A DNA stretch of 64,000 bases from an uncultured Ruminiclostridium sp. (GTDB lineage: Bacteria; Bacillota; Clostridia; Oscillospirales; Ruminococcaceae): the NCBI GenBank assembly GCA_944386545.1, contig CALXBK010000001.1, forward strand, positions 102,315-166,314, given 5' to 3'. The notes beneath the pieces were generated by a model. The model worked only from the letters and a program-made list of their open reading frames with translations. It did not search any database and was not told where the DNA came from. Below, in pieces: positions 27,184 through 34,492 of this stretch. Position numbers and translations under genes: made by a program. Within the stretch, counting starts at the first letter, position 1. The number at the start of each line of letters is the position of its first letter.

Positions 27184-28245
27184 TTAACCCTTGAGCTTTC
27201 TCATCATAATATCCGGGTGAATTGCATATTTCAGCATATTATGCTCGGATATGAGATTTTGCTTATACATATTCATAAGGTAAGCGTCCATTGTTATCAT
27301 TCCCTCTGCGCCCGAGGCGGTGATAACGGTGTCTATCTGGTGAGTTTTGGACTCTCTTATCATGTTGCGGATTGCGTTGTTGCACTTCATTATCTCGAAG
27401 GCGGGGCGCTGAAGCCCATCGCGGCAGGGGATAAGCTCCTGTGAGATTATCGAGCATAAAAGCTGGGCAAGCTGTATTCTTATCTGCATTTGCTGGCTGG
27501 GAGGGAAGATGTCTATTATTCTGTCGATGGTGTTCTGTGCGCCGATTGAGTGCAGGGTGGAGATTACAAGGTGTCCCGTTTCTGCGGCGGTAAGCGCAGT
27601 GCTTATGGTTTCGTAGTCACGCATTTCTCCGAGCAGTATTACATCGGGGGACTGGCGCAGGCAGGCGCGAAGGGCTGTAAGATAGCTCTCGCTGTCGCTG
27701 TTTATCTCGCGCTGGCTTATAACGCTCTTTTTGTTTTTGTGCAGATACTCAATAGGGTCCTCAAGAGTTATGATGTGACCGTTTCTCTGCTTGTTTATCT
27801 CATCTATGATACAGGCAAGCGTTGTGGTTTTACCGCCGCCCGCAGGACCTGTCACAAGCACAAGACCTTTTGTTCTTGCTGCCGTGTGGTTGATAACCAC
27901 GGAAGGAATGTTTATAGCTTCATAGGACGGAATATCAAACTCGACAACTCTTATCACCGCCGCCATAGAGCCTCTTTGCTTGTAGGCGCTTATACGGAAG
28001 CGGCTCAGCCCCTTTACCGAAACGGAAAAATCGTCGTCGCCCGTGCTTTCGTACTGTGATATATCCCTGCCTGCCATGGCGTATATGCTTCTTACAATTT
28101 CCTCAGCCTCGGCAGGGAGCAGGGGAGTATCCGCCTGTGCAACTATTATGCCGTTTTCCTTATAGGAAACGGCAAGTCCCGAAATGATAAAAATATCCGA
28201 CGCTTTTTTTTCGACCGCCTTTTGCAGAATTTCACTTAGTTCCAT
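27184..28245 (-). CDS. pilT: PilT-type ATPase of a type IV pilus-like system
   Basis: 353-residue hexameric AAA-like ATPase that retracts pili. N-terminal PAS-like half, Walker A GPAGGGKTTTLACI (variant of GPTGSGKST), Asp box ITLEDPIEYLH, Walker B VILLGEMRDYETI (Glu kept) and His box VISTLHSIGAQNTIDRII. The length and the LEDPIEY region are closer to PilT than PilB. Last gene of the operon led by the transglutaminase-like gene. No PilB-type extension ATPase is present in the window, so this protein may be the only motor encoded locally. Confidence 0.88.
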   Translation of the reverse strand: MELSEILQKAVEKKASDIFIISGLAVSYKENGIIVAQADTPLLPAEAEEIVRSIYAMAGRDISQYESTGDDDFSVSVKGLSRFRISAYKQRGSMAAVIRVVEFDIPSYEAINIPSVVINHTAARTKGLVLVTGPAGGGKTTTLACIIDEINKQRNGHIITLEDPIEYLHKNKKSVISQREINSDSESYLTALRACLRQSPDVILLGEMRDYETISTALTAAETGHLVISTLHSIGAQNTIDRIIDIFPPSQQMQIRIQLAQLLCSIISQELIPCRDGLQRPAFEIMKCNNAIRNMIRESKTHQIDTVITASGAEGMITMDAYLMNMYKQNLISEHNMLKYAIHPDIMMRKLKG

Positions 28246-28281
28246 AATAACAGTCCTTTCGTTAATTTCAGTATTGCCGTG

Positions 28282-28755
28282 TTATATGGGGAGCGTACTG
28301 CCGTCCCATATCGGCAGAGAGCTGTCCTCTACATAATAGCTGTTGCTCACGCACCGCCATTCGGTAACGCTGAGCTTGCCGCTCTTATAAGCCGCGGTAA
28401 CGCACAGCCTGCTCCCTGCGTTTATATCAACGGCGGTGGAAAATTCAGTCCCGCCTGCCGTTTTTTTCGCTGTAAAGCCTATTTCCGATGCCGCCGCGTC
28501 AATGTCAATAACCGTGATGTCGTCTAAAATGCTTTGCAGCTTGTCAAGCCGCTTTACCGCCTCGGTGTCGGCGGCGTAATAATCGGTCTGCGCCGCGGCA
28601 AGCCGTTTTGCGCTTTCTAAATCCTGCCTTACGGTAACCAAGGCAAGCACCGCAAAAATTATAACCGCAAGACAGACGAACACTATAAGCAAGGAGGATA
28701 TACCTATGCCCGCAAGCGAGCGTCTGTGCTTTTTAATAGCTCTAACCTTATTCAT
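28282..28755 (-). CDS. Small pilus-operon membrane protein
   Basis: 157 residues from ATG 28755 (AAGGAGAG about 8 bases before it). A basic N-terminus (KKHRRS), one membrane helix (about 17-42, ISSLLIVFVCLAVIIFAVLALV), then a coiled coil (DLESAKRLAAAQTDYYAADTEA) and a small extracytoplasmic domain. No prepilin cleavage site with Glu5 is seen. Likely a pilin-like or assembly protein. Overlaps the preceding gene by 8 bp, so translation is coupled. Confidence 0.7.
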   Translation of the reverse strand: MNKVRAIKKHRRSLAGIGISSLLIVFVCLAVIIFAVLALVTVRQDLESAKRLAAAQTDYYAADTEAVKRLDKLQSILDDITVIDIDAAASEIGFTAKKTAGGTEFSTAVDINAGSRLCVTAAYKSGKLSVTEWRCVSNSYYVEDSSLPIWDGSTLPI

Positions 28756-29101
28756 AGTCATCTCTCCTTGCACAGGTAAGCCGTATGTATTCATATTCGG
28801 CGTCAGATACGGTTATCGAGAGCAGGGCAACAGCGCCCTCTCTGCTTTCGCTCAGATTTAAGCTGAAGCCGCAGTCGGCAAAGTCATTCTTAATGCTGTA
28901 TATATCCGCGCCGCCCTTATAGCTTTCTGCGATGCTGGCCGCAGCCTGCTGTGCGGCGCTTAAATTTTCGGAATATTTAAGCTCCCTTGCGGCAATGCCG
29001 AAAACGCTTGCTGCAACAGCAAGGCATACGGAGAATACCGCCGCCGCAATAACTATTTCTATCAGTAAAACGCCGTTTTTTGAGGATGCCGAACGCTTCA
29101 T
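28748..29101 (-). CDS. Type IV pilin-like protein
   Basis: 117 residues from ATG 29101, which overlaps the previous stop (ATGA). It has a class III/type IV signal: SASSKNG then VLLIEIVIAAAVFSVC, so cleavage after Gly and Glu at position 5 of the mature chain, followed by the long pilin helix (LKYSENLSAAQQAAASIAESY) and a small beta-rich head. This is the clearest pilin in the operon. A prepilin peptidase must be encoded elsewhere. Confidence 0.78.
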   Translation of the reverse strand: MKRSASSKNGVLLIEIVIAAAVFSVCLAVAASVFGIAARELKYSENLSAAQQAAASIAESYKGGADIYSIKNDFADCGFSLNLSESREGAVALLSITVSDAEYEYIRLTCARRDDYE

Positions 29102-29607
29102 ACACCGACCTGCCTTTCGCCGCTTCTGAGAGTGTACAGCGAGCTTGATGCCTTGCTGTGACACTTTAAGGTAAAGCGCACCGATGAGCCGTCAAGCTCA
29201 GGGGTAAATTCTTCAGCCGCCGTCAGCACGTTTCCGTTTGCTGCGTCAAAGGGGGTGCTTTCCTCCGTAAAAAGCTCACACAGCATACCGTCATGGCAGT
29301 ATATGTAGGTGACATAGCTTTCGCCGTCAATTTCCTCTTTAAAGCACAGTGATTTTATGCCGCCGCTGTCCGTTACGTAAACCGAACCGCTGTTGTCGTA
29401 GAAACGCAGCTTCTGCATTATAAGCGCCTGCGCCTGCGAGCCTTCAAAACGGGCGTTTATATCGTCGCCGAAGCTCTTGTAGATTTTCGCAAAGCTCAGC
29501 GCCGACGCTAAAAGGCACAGCACGAACAGCAGGAAAACGATGAGCACAAACACCGTATCCATGCCGATTTTATTCAATTTTTTCCGATGAATACGAGGCT
29601 TGTACAT
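29098..29607 (-). CDS. DUF4860-like membrane protein of the pilus operon
   Basis: 169 residues. N-terminal basic stretch, one helix (about 16-40, MDTVFVLIVFLLFVLCLLASALSF), then an extracytoplasmic beta-rich domain with IKSLCFKEEIDGESYVTYIYCHDG. The shape matches DUF4860 proteins found in Ruminococcaceae pilus clusters (family name from memory). Ten bases separate it from the gene before. Confidence 0.7.
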   Translation of the reverse strand: MYKPRIHRKKLNKIGMDTVFVLIVFLLFVLCLLASALSFAKIYKSFGDDINARFEGSQAQALIMQKLRFYDNSGSVYVTDSGGIKSLCFKEEIDGESYVTYIYCHDGMLCELFTEESTPFDAANGNVLTAAEEFTPELDGSSVRFTLKCHSKASSSLYTLRSGERQVGV

Positions 29608-29616
29608 ATATCCTCC

Positions 29617-29943
29617 TTATTTTGCGGCAACCCTTATATCGGGCATTATATTCGAGGTTATGGGGCTGTAATGAACGATACATTCATTTTTGTCCCAGCT
29701 TAAATTGTAGTTTTCGACAAGATAATCAAGGCTCTGCGGATAAAAGCCCTCCGCAGCATAGCATTCCGCCGCCGCACGCCGCACGCCCTGCTCGACAATG
29801 CGGAGATTTTCCGCTTCGCGCCTGTCGTTGGACATACCTATTATACAGTATGCCGCAACAAGAGCCGCCGCAGATACCAAAACCGCAGCAACGGCATTGC
29901 GTATTATGTAAAAGGTTTCACCGTGTTTTGAATATTTCATCAT
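29617..29943 (-). CDS. Pseudopilin-like protein
   Basis: 108 residues. One helix (about 14-36) and then RIVEQGVRRAAAECYAAEGFYPQSLDYLVENYNL, the pattern seen in GspG-like pseudopilins and ComGC-type pilins after the transmembrane helix. The usual G-[FV]-T-L-I-E cleavage site is not recognisable. The start is ambiguous: GTG 29949 overlaps the pilC stop, ATG 29943 and ATG 29940 follow TAGGGTG; 29943 is used. Confidence 0.68.
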   Translation of the reverse strand: MMKYSKHGETFYIIRNAVAAVLVSAAALVAAYCIIGMSNDRREAENLRIVEQGVRRAAAECYAAEGFYPQSLDYLVENYNLSWDKNECIVHYSPITSNIMPDIRVAAK

Positions 29944-29945
29944 GT

Positions 29946-30983
29946 TCACCCTATAACCGTCATCACTCCCGCAAGGGGTATAATGAGGGAAATCAGCATA
30001 AAGCCTACCGCAAGAGCCATTATGATGACGAGAGTGGGCTCAAAGCGCGATACCGCACCCTGAAGCACCTCGTCCACCTTTTCTTCGGAGCTTTCGGCAA
30101 TCTGCGCCGTAACCCTGTCAAGCGAGCCTGTGCCAAATCCTATTTTCAGCATACGCATCTGAATGGGGGAGAAGATACCCGTTTTTTCAAACGCCTCGGT
30201 AAACGGCACGCCCTCGCTCATTGCCTTGCGGCAATCGAATATTTTCTTTTTCATGTACTCGTTTTCGATAATGCTTTCGCACATCTCCATTGAGCTGTCT
30301 ATGTCAAGACCGCTTGAGAGCGTCATGGACAAAGCGGCTGAAAATCTTGCGGAATACAGCGTTTTGGCGATTGAGGTGCGTGAAAAAATCCTTATTATGA
30401 AGCGCTTGAAGCCGCCCCGGAGCTGATACAGCATTACGCCTGCGATTATGAAAAAGGCGACAATTCCTATTATTATCAGCGCAAGGTGTGAAAGCACCGC
30501 GCCTGCGGAGGCAGCTCCTGCGGCGTCGGCTGACAGCGCAAGCCCCATATCGTTAAAAACATCGTTGAAAATCGGGATAACGTACATTGTGAGCAGTACC
30601 ATCACCGCAAACACCGTTATCAGCAGTATGGTAGGATAAACCGTCGCACTGCGTATGCCTGCGCTTATCTCGCTGAGCTTTCGGTAATACTCGGAAAGCG
30701 AAGCGAGAACTGAATCAAGCCGTCCTGTTTTTTCACCGATGTTCAGCATTTTTATGAAATAATTCGGGAACGCCTGCGTGCTCTCAAATGCCTGCGTGAT
30801 GGTAGAGCCCTTTTCAATCGCTTCAAGCAGGGAAGAAAACAGCCTTTTGCTGTATTTGTCCGTGTCGTCCTGCATCATTATGAAAATGCCGTCGGTTATC
30901 GTTACGCCTGAGCTTACAACTGAACTGAGCTCAGAGCAAAGGGCGGCAAGCTCCTCGTTTGTGAGATGACGTATTTTGCCCAT
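29946..30983 (-). CDS. pilC: PilC/GspF-type inner membrane platform protein
   Basis: 345 residues with two copies of the T2SSF domain: first LTNEELAALCSELSSVVSSGVTITDGIFIM...GEKTGRLDSVLASLSEYY, second YSARFSAALSMTLSSGLDIDSSMEMCESIIENEY...GFGTGSLDRVTAQIAESSEEKVDEVL. Helices near 110-135, 155-185 and at the C-terminus. It anchors the pilus motor in the membrane. 48 bp after the transglutaminase-like gene; overlaps the next gene. Confidence 0.9.
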   Translation of the reverse strand: MGKIRHLTNEELAALCSELSSVVSSGVTITDGIFIMMQDDTDKYSKRLFSSLLEAIEKGSTITQAFESTQAFPNYFIKMLNIGEKTGRLDSVLASLSEYYRKLSEISAGIRSATVYPTILLITVFAVMVLLTMYVIPIFNDVFNDMGLALSADAAGAASAGAVLSHLALIIIGIVAFFIIAGVMLYQLRGGFKRFIIRIFSRTSIAKTLYSARFSAALSMTLSSGLDIDSSMEMCESIIENEYMKKKIFDCRKAMSEGVPFTEAFEKTGIFSPIQMRMLKIGFGTGSLDRVTAQIAESSEEKVDEVLQGAVSRFEPTLVIIMALAVGFMLISLIIPLAGVMTVIG

Positions 30984-31031
30984 TATATAACCATCCTTCC
31001 TGTTAATAGCGTTTATCGGAATAGGGGTAGC

Positions 31032-32318
31032 TTAATAATAATACATATCCGTGTAGTTTGAGCTGTCGGAAATGTACTCTATAATCTCCTTGTAGCCCTC
31101 ATTTGTTGAGGGACCTGAAGCATAGGTCGGGTCCATTCTGTTCCAGCCCTTGCCGTCAAAGTAAATATAGCCGTCTATCCAGCCGCTGCTTTGTGTATAT
31201 ACGCTTATCCAAGCATGGTAAACATCTCCCGCATAGCCGACCACAACCTTTGTCGGTATTTTCTGCGAACGGAGCATTGCACACATCAGCGAGGAATAGT
31301 CAAAGCATATTCCGCTTTTATTTGCAAGTACCTTGTCGGGATTTGGTATATATCCGTTGGCGGCGTTTTCCGCTGTGGAAACATATTCTATGTTGTTTAT
31401 GATATAGTCGTATACCGCCGCCGCCTTCTCAAGCTCGGTCTTTCCGCTGCCGCACAGCTTTGAGGAAAGTGCAACACAGCTTGAAGAAGCGTCATACATA
31501 CAGAACTGGTTGGGAGTTAAAAACGGCAGAAGCGAAACGGAAACGGAAACGGAAAGCTGTTGCTTGAGAAGCGCCGAGCCTTTTCCTGCCGATACCTGCT
31601 TTAAGGCGTATATAGTATAACTGCCGCTTCCTTCGCTTAGAGGTATTACCTCGTAGCTGCCTTTGTTGTTGAGCTGATAGGTGTAGCGCGCCCCCGACGG
31701 AGTTTCAAGCACGATTTTATAGGAGCCCGACGCCGCAGCGGGGAGCTTTACCATCACATAGCCCTTTGACGAGTTTGATGCGTCAATAATTGCCTTGCCG
31801 TTGTCGTATACCGTTTTGCCGTCGGCGGTGGGTGTGATTATAAACGGCGGGGAGAGATCGTTGCTCGGCGCTTCCGTCTTTGGCGGGTCTGTTTTCGGGA
31901 CGGTAGTTTTTATCGTGGCGGTAGTGGTTTTAGGCGGATCTGTTTTTGAAGAATCCGCAGGGGTTTCACTTGTGTCGGGTGCGGGCGTATCCGTATTGCC
32001 GCCGCTTGTGTCCGACTGCGCAGTGCCTGTGCCGCTTGTGTCCGACTGCGACGTGCCTGTGCCGCTTGTGTCCGATTGCGCAGTGCCTGTGCCGTTGCCG
32101 CCTGAGCTTGACAGCGAGCCGTTAATGTCGCCGCCGCTTGTTTGTGACTTCAAGCCGCTTGTATTGCTCCCGACCGTATCGGACTGATAAGAGCTGTCCG
32201 ATGATGTGCCGCTTGTATTTCCGACGCAAGTACATGAGCCTGCACAGCCTCCCGCAAATGCAAAGAGAATTATAAAAAAGACCGCCGCAATGACAGCGGA
32301 TATATTTCTTTTATCCAT
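31032..32318 (-). CDS. Secreted transglutaminase-like (papain-fold) surface protein
   Basis: 428 residues from ATG 32318, chosen for AAAGGAGG upstream and because the chain then opens with a signal or anchor segment (NISAVIAAVFFIILFAFAGGCAG; a Cys follows, so a weak lipobox is possible). Residues about 35-165 are a Ser/Thr/Gly/Pro-rich linker with a 10-residue repeat. The C-terminal domain has the Cys-His-Asp triad: KSGICFDYSSLMC, VYHAWISVY and MDPTYA. Such domains act as peptidases or, less often, crosslinking enzymes. It heads the pilus operon, which is unusual. Confidence 0.8.
   Translation of the reverse strand: MDKRNISAVIAAVFFIILFAFAGGCAGSCTCVGNTSGTSSDSSYQSDTVGSNTSGLKSQTSGGDINGSLSSSGGNGTGTAQSDTSGTGTSQSDTSGTGTAQSDTSGGNTDTPAPDTSETPADSSKTDPPKTTTATIKTTVPKTDPPKTEAPSNDLSPPFIITPTADGKTVYDNGKAIIDASNSSKGYVMVKLPAAASGSYKIVLETPSGARYTYQLNNKGSYEVIPLSEGSGSYTIYALKQVSAGKGSALLKQQLSVSVSVSLLPFLTPNQFCMYDASSSCVALSSKLCGSGKTELEKAAAVYDYIINNIEYVSTAENAANGYIPNPDKVLANKSGICFDYSSLMCAMLRSQKIPTKVVVGYAGDVYHAWISVYTQSSGWIDGYIYFDGKGWNRMDPTYASGPSTNEGYKEIIEYISDSSNYTDMYYY
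32003..32092 (-). repeat. Three tandem 30-bp repeats in the linker
   Basis: Three nearly identical 30-bp units (two or three differences) coding SGTGTAQSDT-type decapeptides. Polymorphic length is likely. Confidence 0.75.
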
Positions 32319-32342
32319 GCGACAGCCTCCTTTGGTTGGAAT

Positions 32343-32370
32343 ATAATGACGGGGCAAGCCCCTTATTGAA
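32343..32370 (+). repeat. Repeat family fragment (copy E, right end only)
   Basis: ATAATGACGGGGCAAGCC then CCTTATTGAA; the same 28 bases as copy D, with the GGGGCAAGCCCC hairpin. It lies in the leader of the transglutaminase-pilus operon, between promoter and start codon. Confidence 0.75.
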
Positions 32371-32427
32371 ATTGTTTCGATACGTTTCTTGCGTAAATTT
32401 ACCAATAGCGCCAAGCCTTTATGCTAT

Positions 32428-32456
32428 ATTCTATCACATTTTAACGAATTTGTCTA
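32428..32456 (-). promoter_or_regulatory. Promoter of the pilus operon
   Basis: Minus strand TAGACA (32456-32451), 17-bp spacer, TAGAAT (32433-32428), 110 bp before the start codon. Confidence 0.65.
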
Positions 32457-32489
32457 CACTTATGTAATCAAAAGGTAATTTTTAAAATA

Positions 32490-32514
32490 AAAACGGCAGA
32501 AAATCTGCCGTTTT
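32490..32514 (-). terminator. Terminator after the ABC-F gene
   Basis: AAAACGGCAGA pairs with TCTGCCGTTTT, loop of 3; T-rich on the minus strand after the stem. Confidence 0.8.
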
Positions 32515-32532
32515 AAAATGCTCTTTGTAATC

Positions 32533-34146
32533 TTAAAGTGTAAAGCTTCCGCCGTGGTTTTCCTTTCTCCACTGAACGTACTCCTCGTACGTTCCCCGTC
32601 TGTCATAACAGCCCTTGTCGGAAATTTCGATAATTCTGTTTGCAACCGTCTGAACTATCTCATGGTCGTGAGAAGCGAACAGCACATTGCCCTTGAAATC
32701 CGAAAGACCGTTGTTTACCGCGGTAATGCTTTCAAGGTCAAGGTGGTTTGTCGGGTGGTCAAGCATAAGCACATTCGAGCGGAACAGCATCATGCGCGAG
32801 AACATACAGCGCACCTTTTCTCCTCCCGAAAGCACGTCAACGGGCTTGTAAATATCGTCGCCCGAGAATAACATTCTGCCCAAAAAGCCTCTGAGGTAGG
32901 TTTCGGTTTCGTCCTTTGAATACTGTCTTATCCAGTCAAGAATGGAGAGATTGCAGTTGTTGAAGAATGTGCCGTTGTCCTTAGGGAAATAGCTCACCGA
33001 GGCGGTACTGCCCCACTTGAAGCTGCCCGAATCGGGAGTTTCTTCCTCGTTTAATATCTTGAACAGCGTTGTAACGGCAATTTCGCTTCCGCCCACAAAG
33101 GCTATTTTGTCGTTCTTGCCGACGGTGAAGCTGACATTGTCAAGCACCCTTACACCGTCAACGGTTTTTGTAAGCCCCTCAACCTGCAAAATGTCCTTGC
33201 CTATTTCACGCTCCATCTCAAAGCCGATAAAGGGGTAACGTCTGCTTGAAGCGGGAAGCTCCTCAACGGTCAGCTTGTCGATTAGCTTCTTTCTTGAGGT
33301 CGCCTGCTTTGACTTTGATTTGTTTGCGGAGAAGCGCTGAATAAAGCTCTGTAATTCCTTTATCTTTTCCTCTGCCTTCTTGTTTTGCTGTTTTAACATC
33401 TTCTGAATAAGCTGTGAGGACTCGTACCAAAATTCGTAGTTGCCGACGTACATCTTAATTTTTGTGTAGTCGATATCCACGGTGTGGGTGCAGACGTTGT
33501 TGAGGAAGTGACGGTCGTGGGATACAACGATAACCGTACCGAAGTATTCCGATAAAAAATCCTCAAGCCATGCCACAGCGTCAATGTCGAGGTGGTTTGT
33601 AGGCTCGTCCATGAGAATAATGTCGGGGTTGCCGAAAAGCGCCTGTGCAAGCAGTATCTTCACCTTTTCGTTACCCGCAAGACTGCTCATTTGCGAAGTC
33701 ATAATGCTTTCGTCAAGACCGAGTCCCTGTACGAGCTTTGCCGCGTCGCTCTGCGCTTCCCAGCCGCCGAGCTCTGCAAATTCCGCTTCAAGCTCGCTTG
33801 CAAGGTTGCCGTCCTCCTCGGTAAAGTCCTCCTTTGCGTAAAGGGCGTCCTTTTGCTGCATTACCTCGTAAAGGCGGGGATTGCCCATTATAACGGTTTC
33901 CTCTACCGTATATTCGTCGTATGCAAAGTGATCCTGCTTAAGCACCGACATACGCAGTCCCTCTTTGATTGTAACGCTTCCCGTTGTGGGCTCAAGAGAG
34001 CCGCAGAGTATCTTTAAGAAAGTGGATTTTCCTGCGCCGTTTGCGCCTATAATGCCGTAGCAGTTGCCTGCCGTGAAAAGCAGGTTTACGTCCTTGAACA
34101 GCGTCTGTCCGCCAAACGAAAGACTAACGTCCGATACTGTGATCAT
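32533..34146 (-). CDS. ABC-F family ATPase (YkpA/YbiT-like)
   Basis: 537 residues with two nucleotide-binding domains and no membrane part; ABC-F proteins act on the ribosome. Domain 1 has a good Walker A (IGANGAGKST) and Walker B (ILMDEPTNHLDIDAVAWLE) but the signature reads SSLAGNEKVKI in place of LSGGEKVK. The linker (about 245-300) is Lys-rich. Domain 2 has lost Walker A (VGGSEIAVTTLF), keeps LSGGEKVRCMFSRMM and has LDHPTNHLDLES, with His for the catalytic Glu. Degenerate second sites are known in the YkpA branch. Not a classic antibiotic-resistance sequence. Confidence 0.87.
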   Translation of the reverse strand: MITVSDVSLSFGGQTLFKDVNLLFTAGNCYGIIGANGAGKSTFLKILCGSLEPTTGSVTIKEGLRMSVLKQDHFAYDEYTVEETVIMGNPRLYEVMQQKDALYAKEDFTEEDGNLASELEAEFAELGGWEAQSDAAKLVQGLGLDESIMTSQMSSLAGNEKVKILLAQALFGNPDIILMDEPTNHLDIDAVAWLEDFLSEYFGTVIVVSHDRHFLNNVCTHTVDIDYTKIKMYVGNYEFWYESSQLIQKMLKQQNKKAEEKIKELQSFIQRFSANKSKSKQATSRKKLIDKLTVEELPASSRRYPFIGFEMEREIGKDILQVEGLTKTVDGVRVLDNVSFTVGKNDKIAFVGGSEIAVTTLFKILNEEETPDSGSFKWGSTASVSYFPKDNGTFFNNCNLSILDWIRQYSKDETETYLRGFLGRMLFSGDDIYKPVDVLSGGEKVRCMFSRMMLFRSNVLMLDHPTNHLDLESITAVNNGLSDFKGNVLFASHDHEIVQTVANRIIEISDKGCYDRRGTYEEYVQWRKENHGGSFTL

Positions 34147-34204
34147 TTTCTCTTTCCTTTCCTTGTTTTACTCGTATTTTACTCTGTTTTACCTTTTGCA
34201 TAAC

Positions 34205-34233
34205 AGTATAGCATATCAATAAAAAAATTGCAA
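34205..34233 (-). promoter_or_regulatory. Promoter of the ABC-F gene
   Basis: Minus strand TTGCAA (34233-34228), 17-bp spacer, TATACT (34210-34205). The rest of the gap 34234-34395 shows no gene. Confidence 0.6.
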
Positions 34234-34395
34234 ATGCTTAATTTCGCCTGTCAAGGTATTTTTTGCGTATGTATAGCCTTCAGGCGGCTTTTATCCGCAT
34301 ATTTAGGGGCTTTTTCCGTCATATTTCACAAAAAAGAGGCGATTTTCGGCTTTACAATCTCTGTTGAGCCTTTTTTGGCGGCGGCAATTTAATTA

Positions 34396-34424
34396 TTGCA
34401 TTTTGCTCTGATATGTGATACAAT
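34396..34424 (+). promoter_or_regulatory. Promoter of metG-mnmA
   Basis: TTGCAT 34396-34401, 17-bp spacer, TACAAT 34419-34424. The short leader has a hairpin GCCGTGC/GCACGGC (34440-34466). Confidence 0.65.
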
Positions 34425-34492
34425 AATGGACAGGACAATGCCGTGCAAAGATAAAAAGCCGCACGGCAAAAATTTATTAAGGAGCGTTTATT

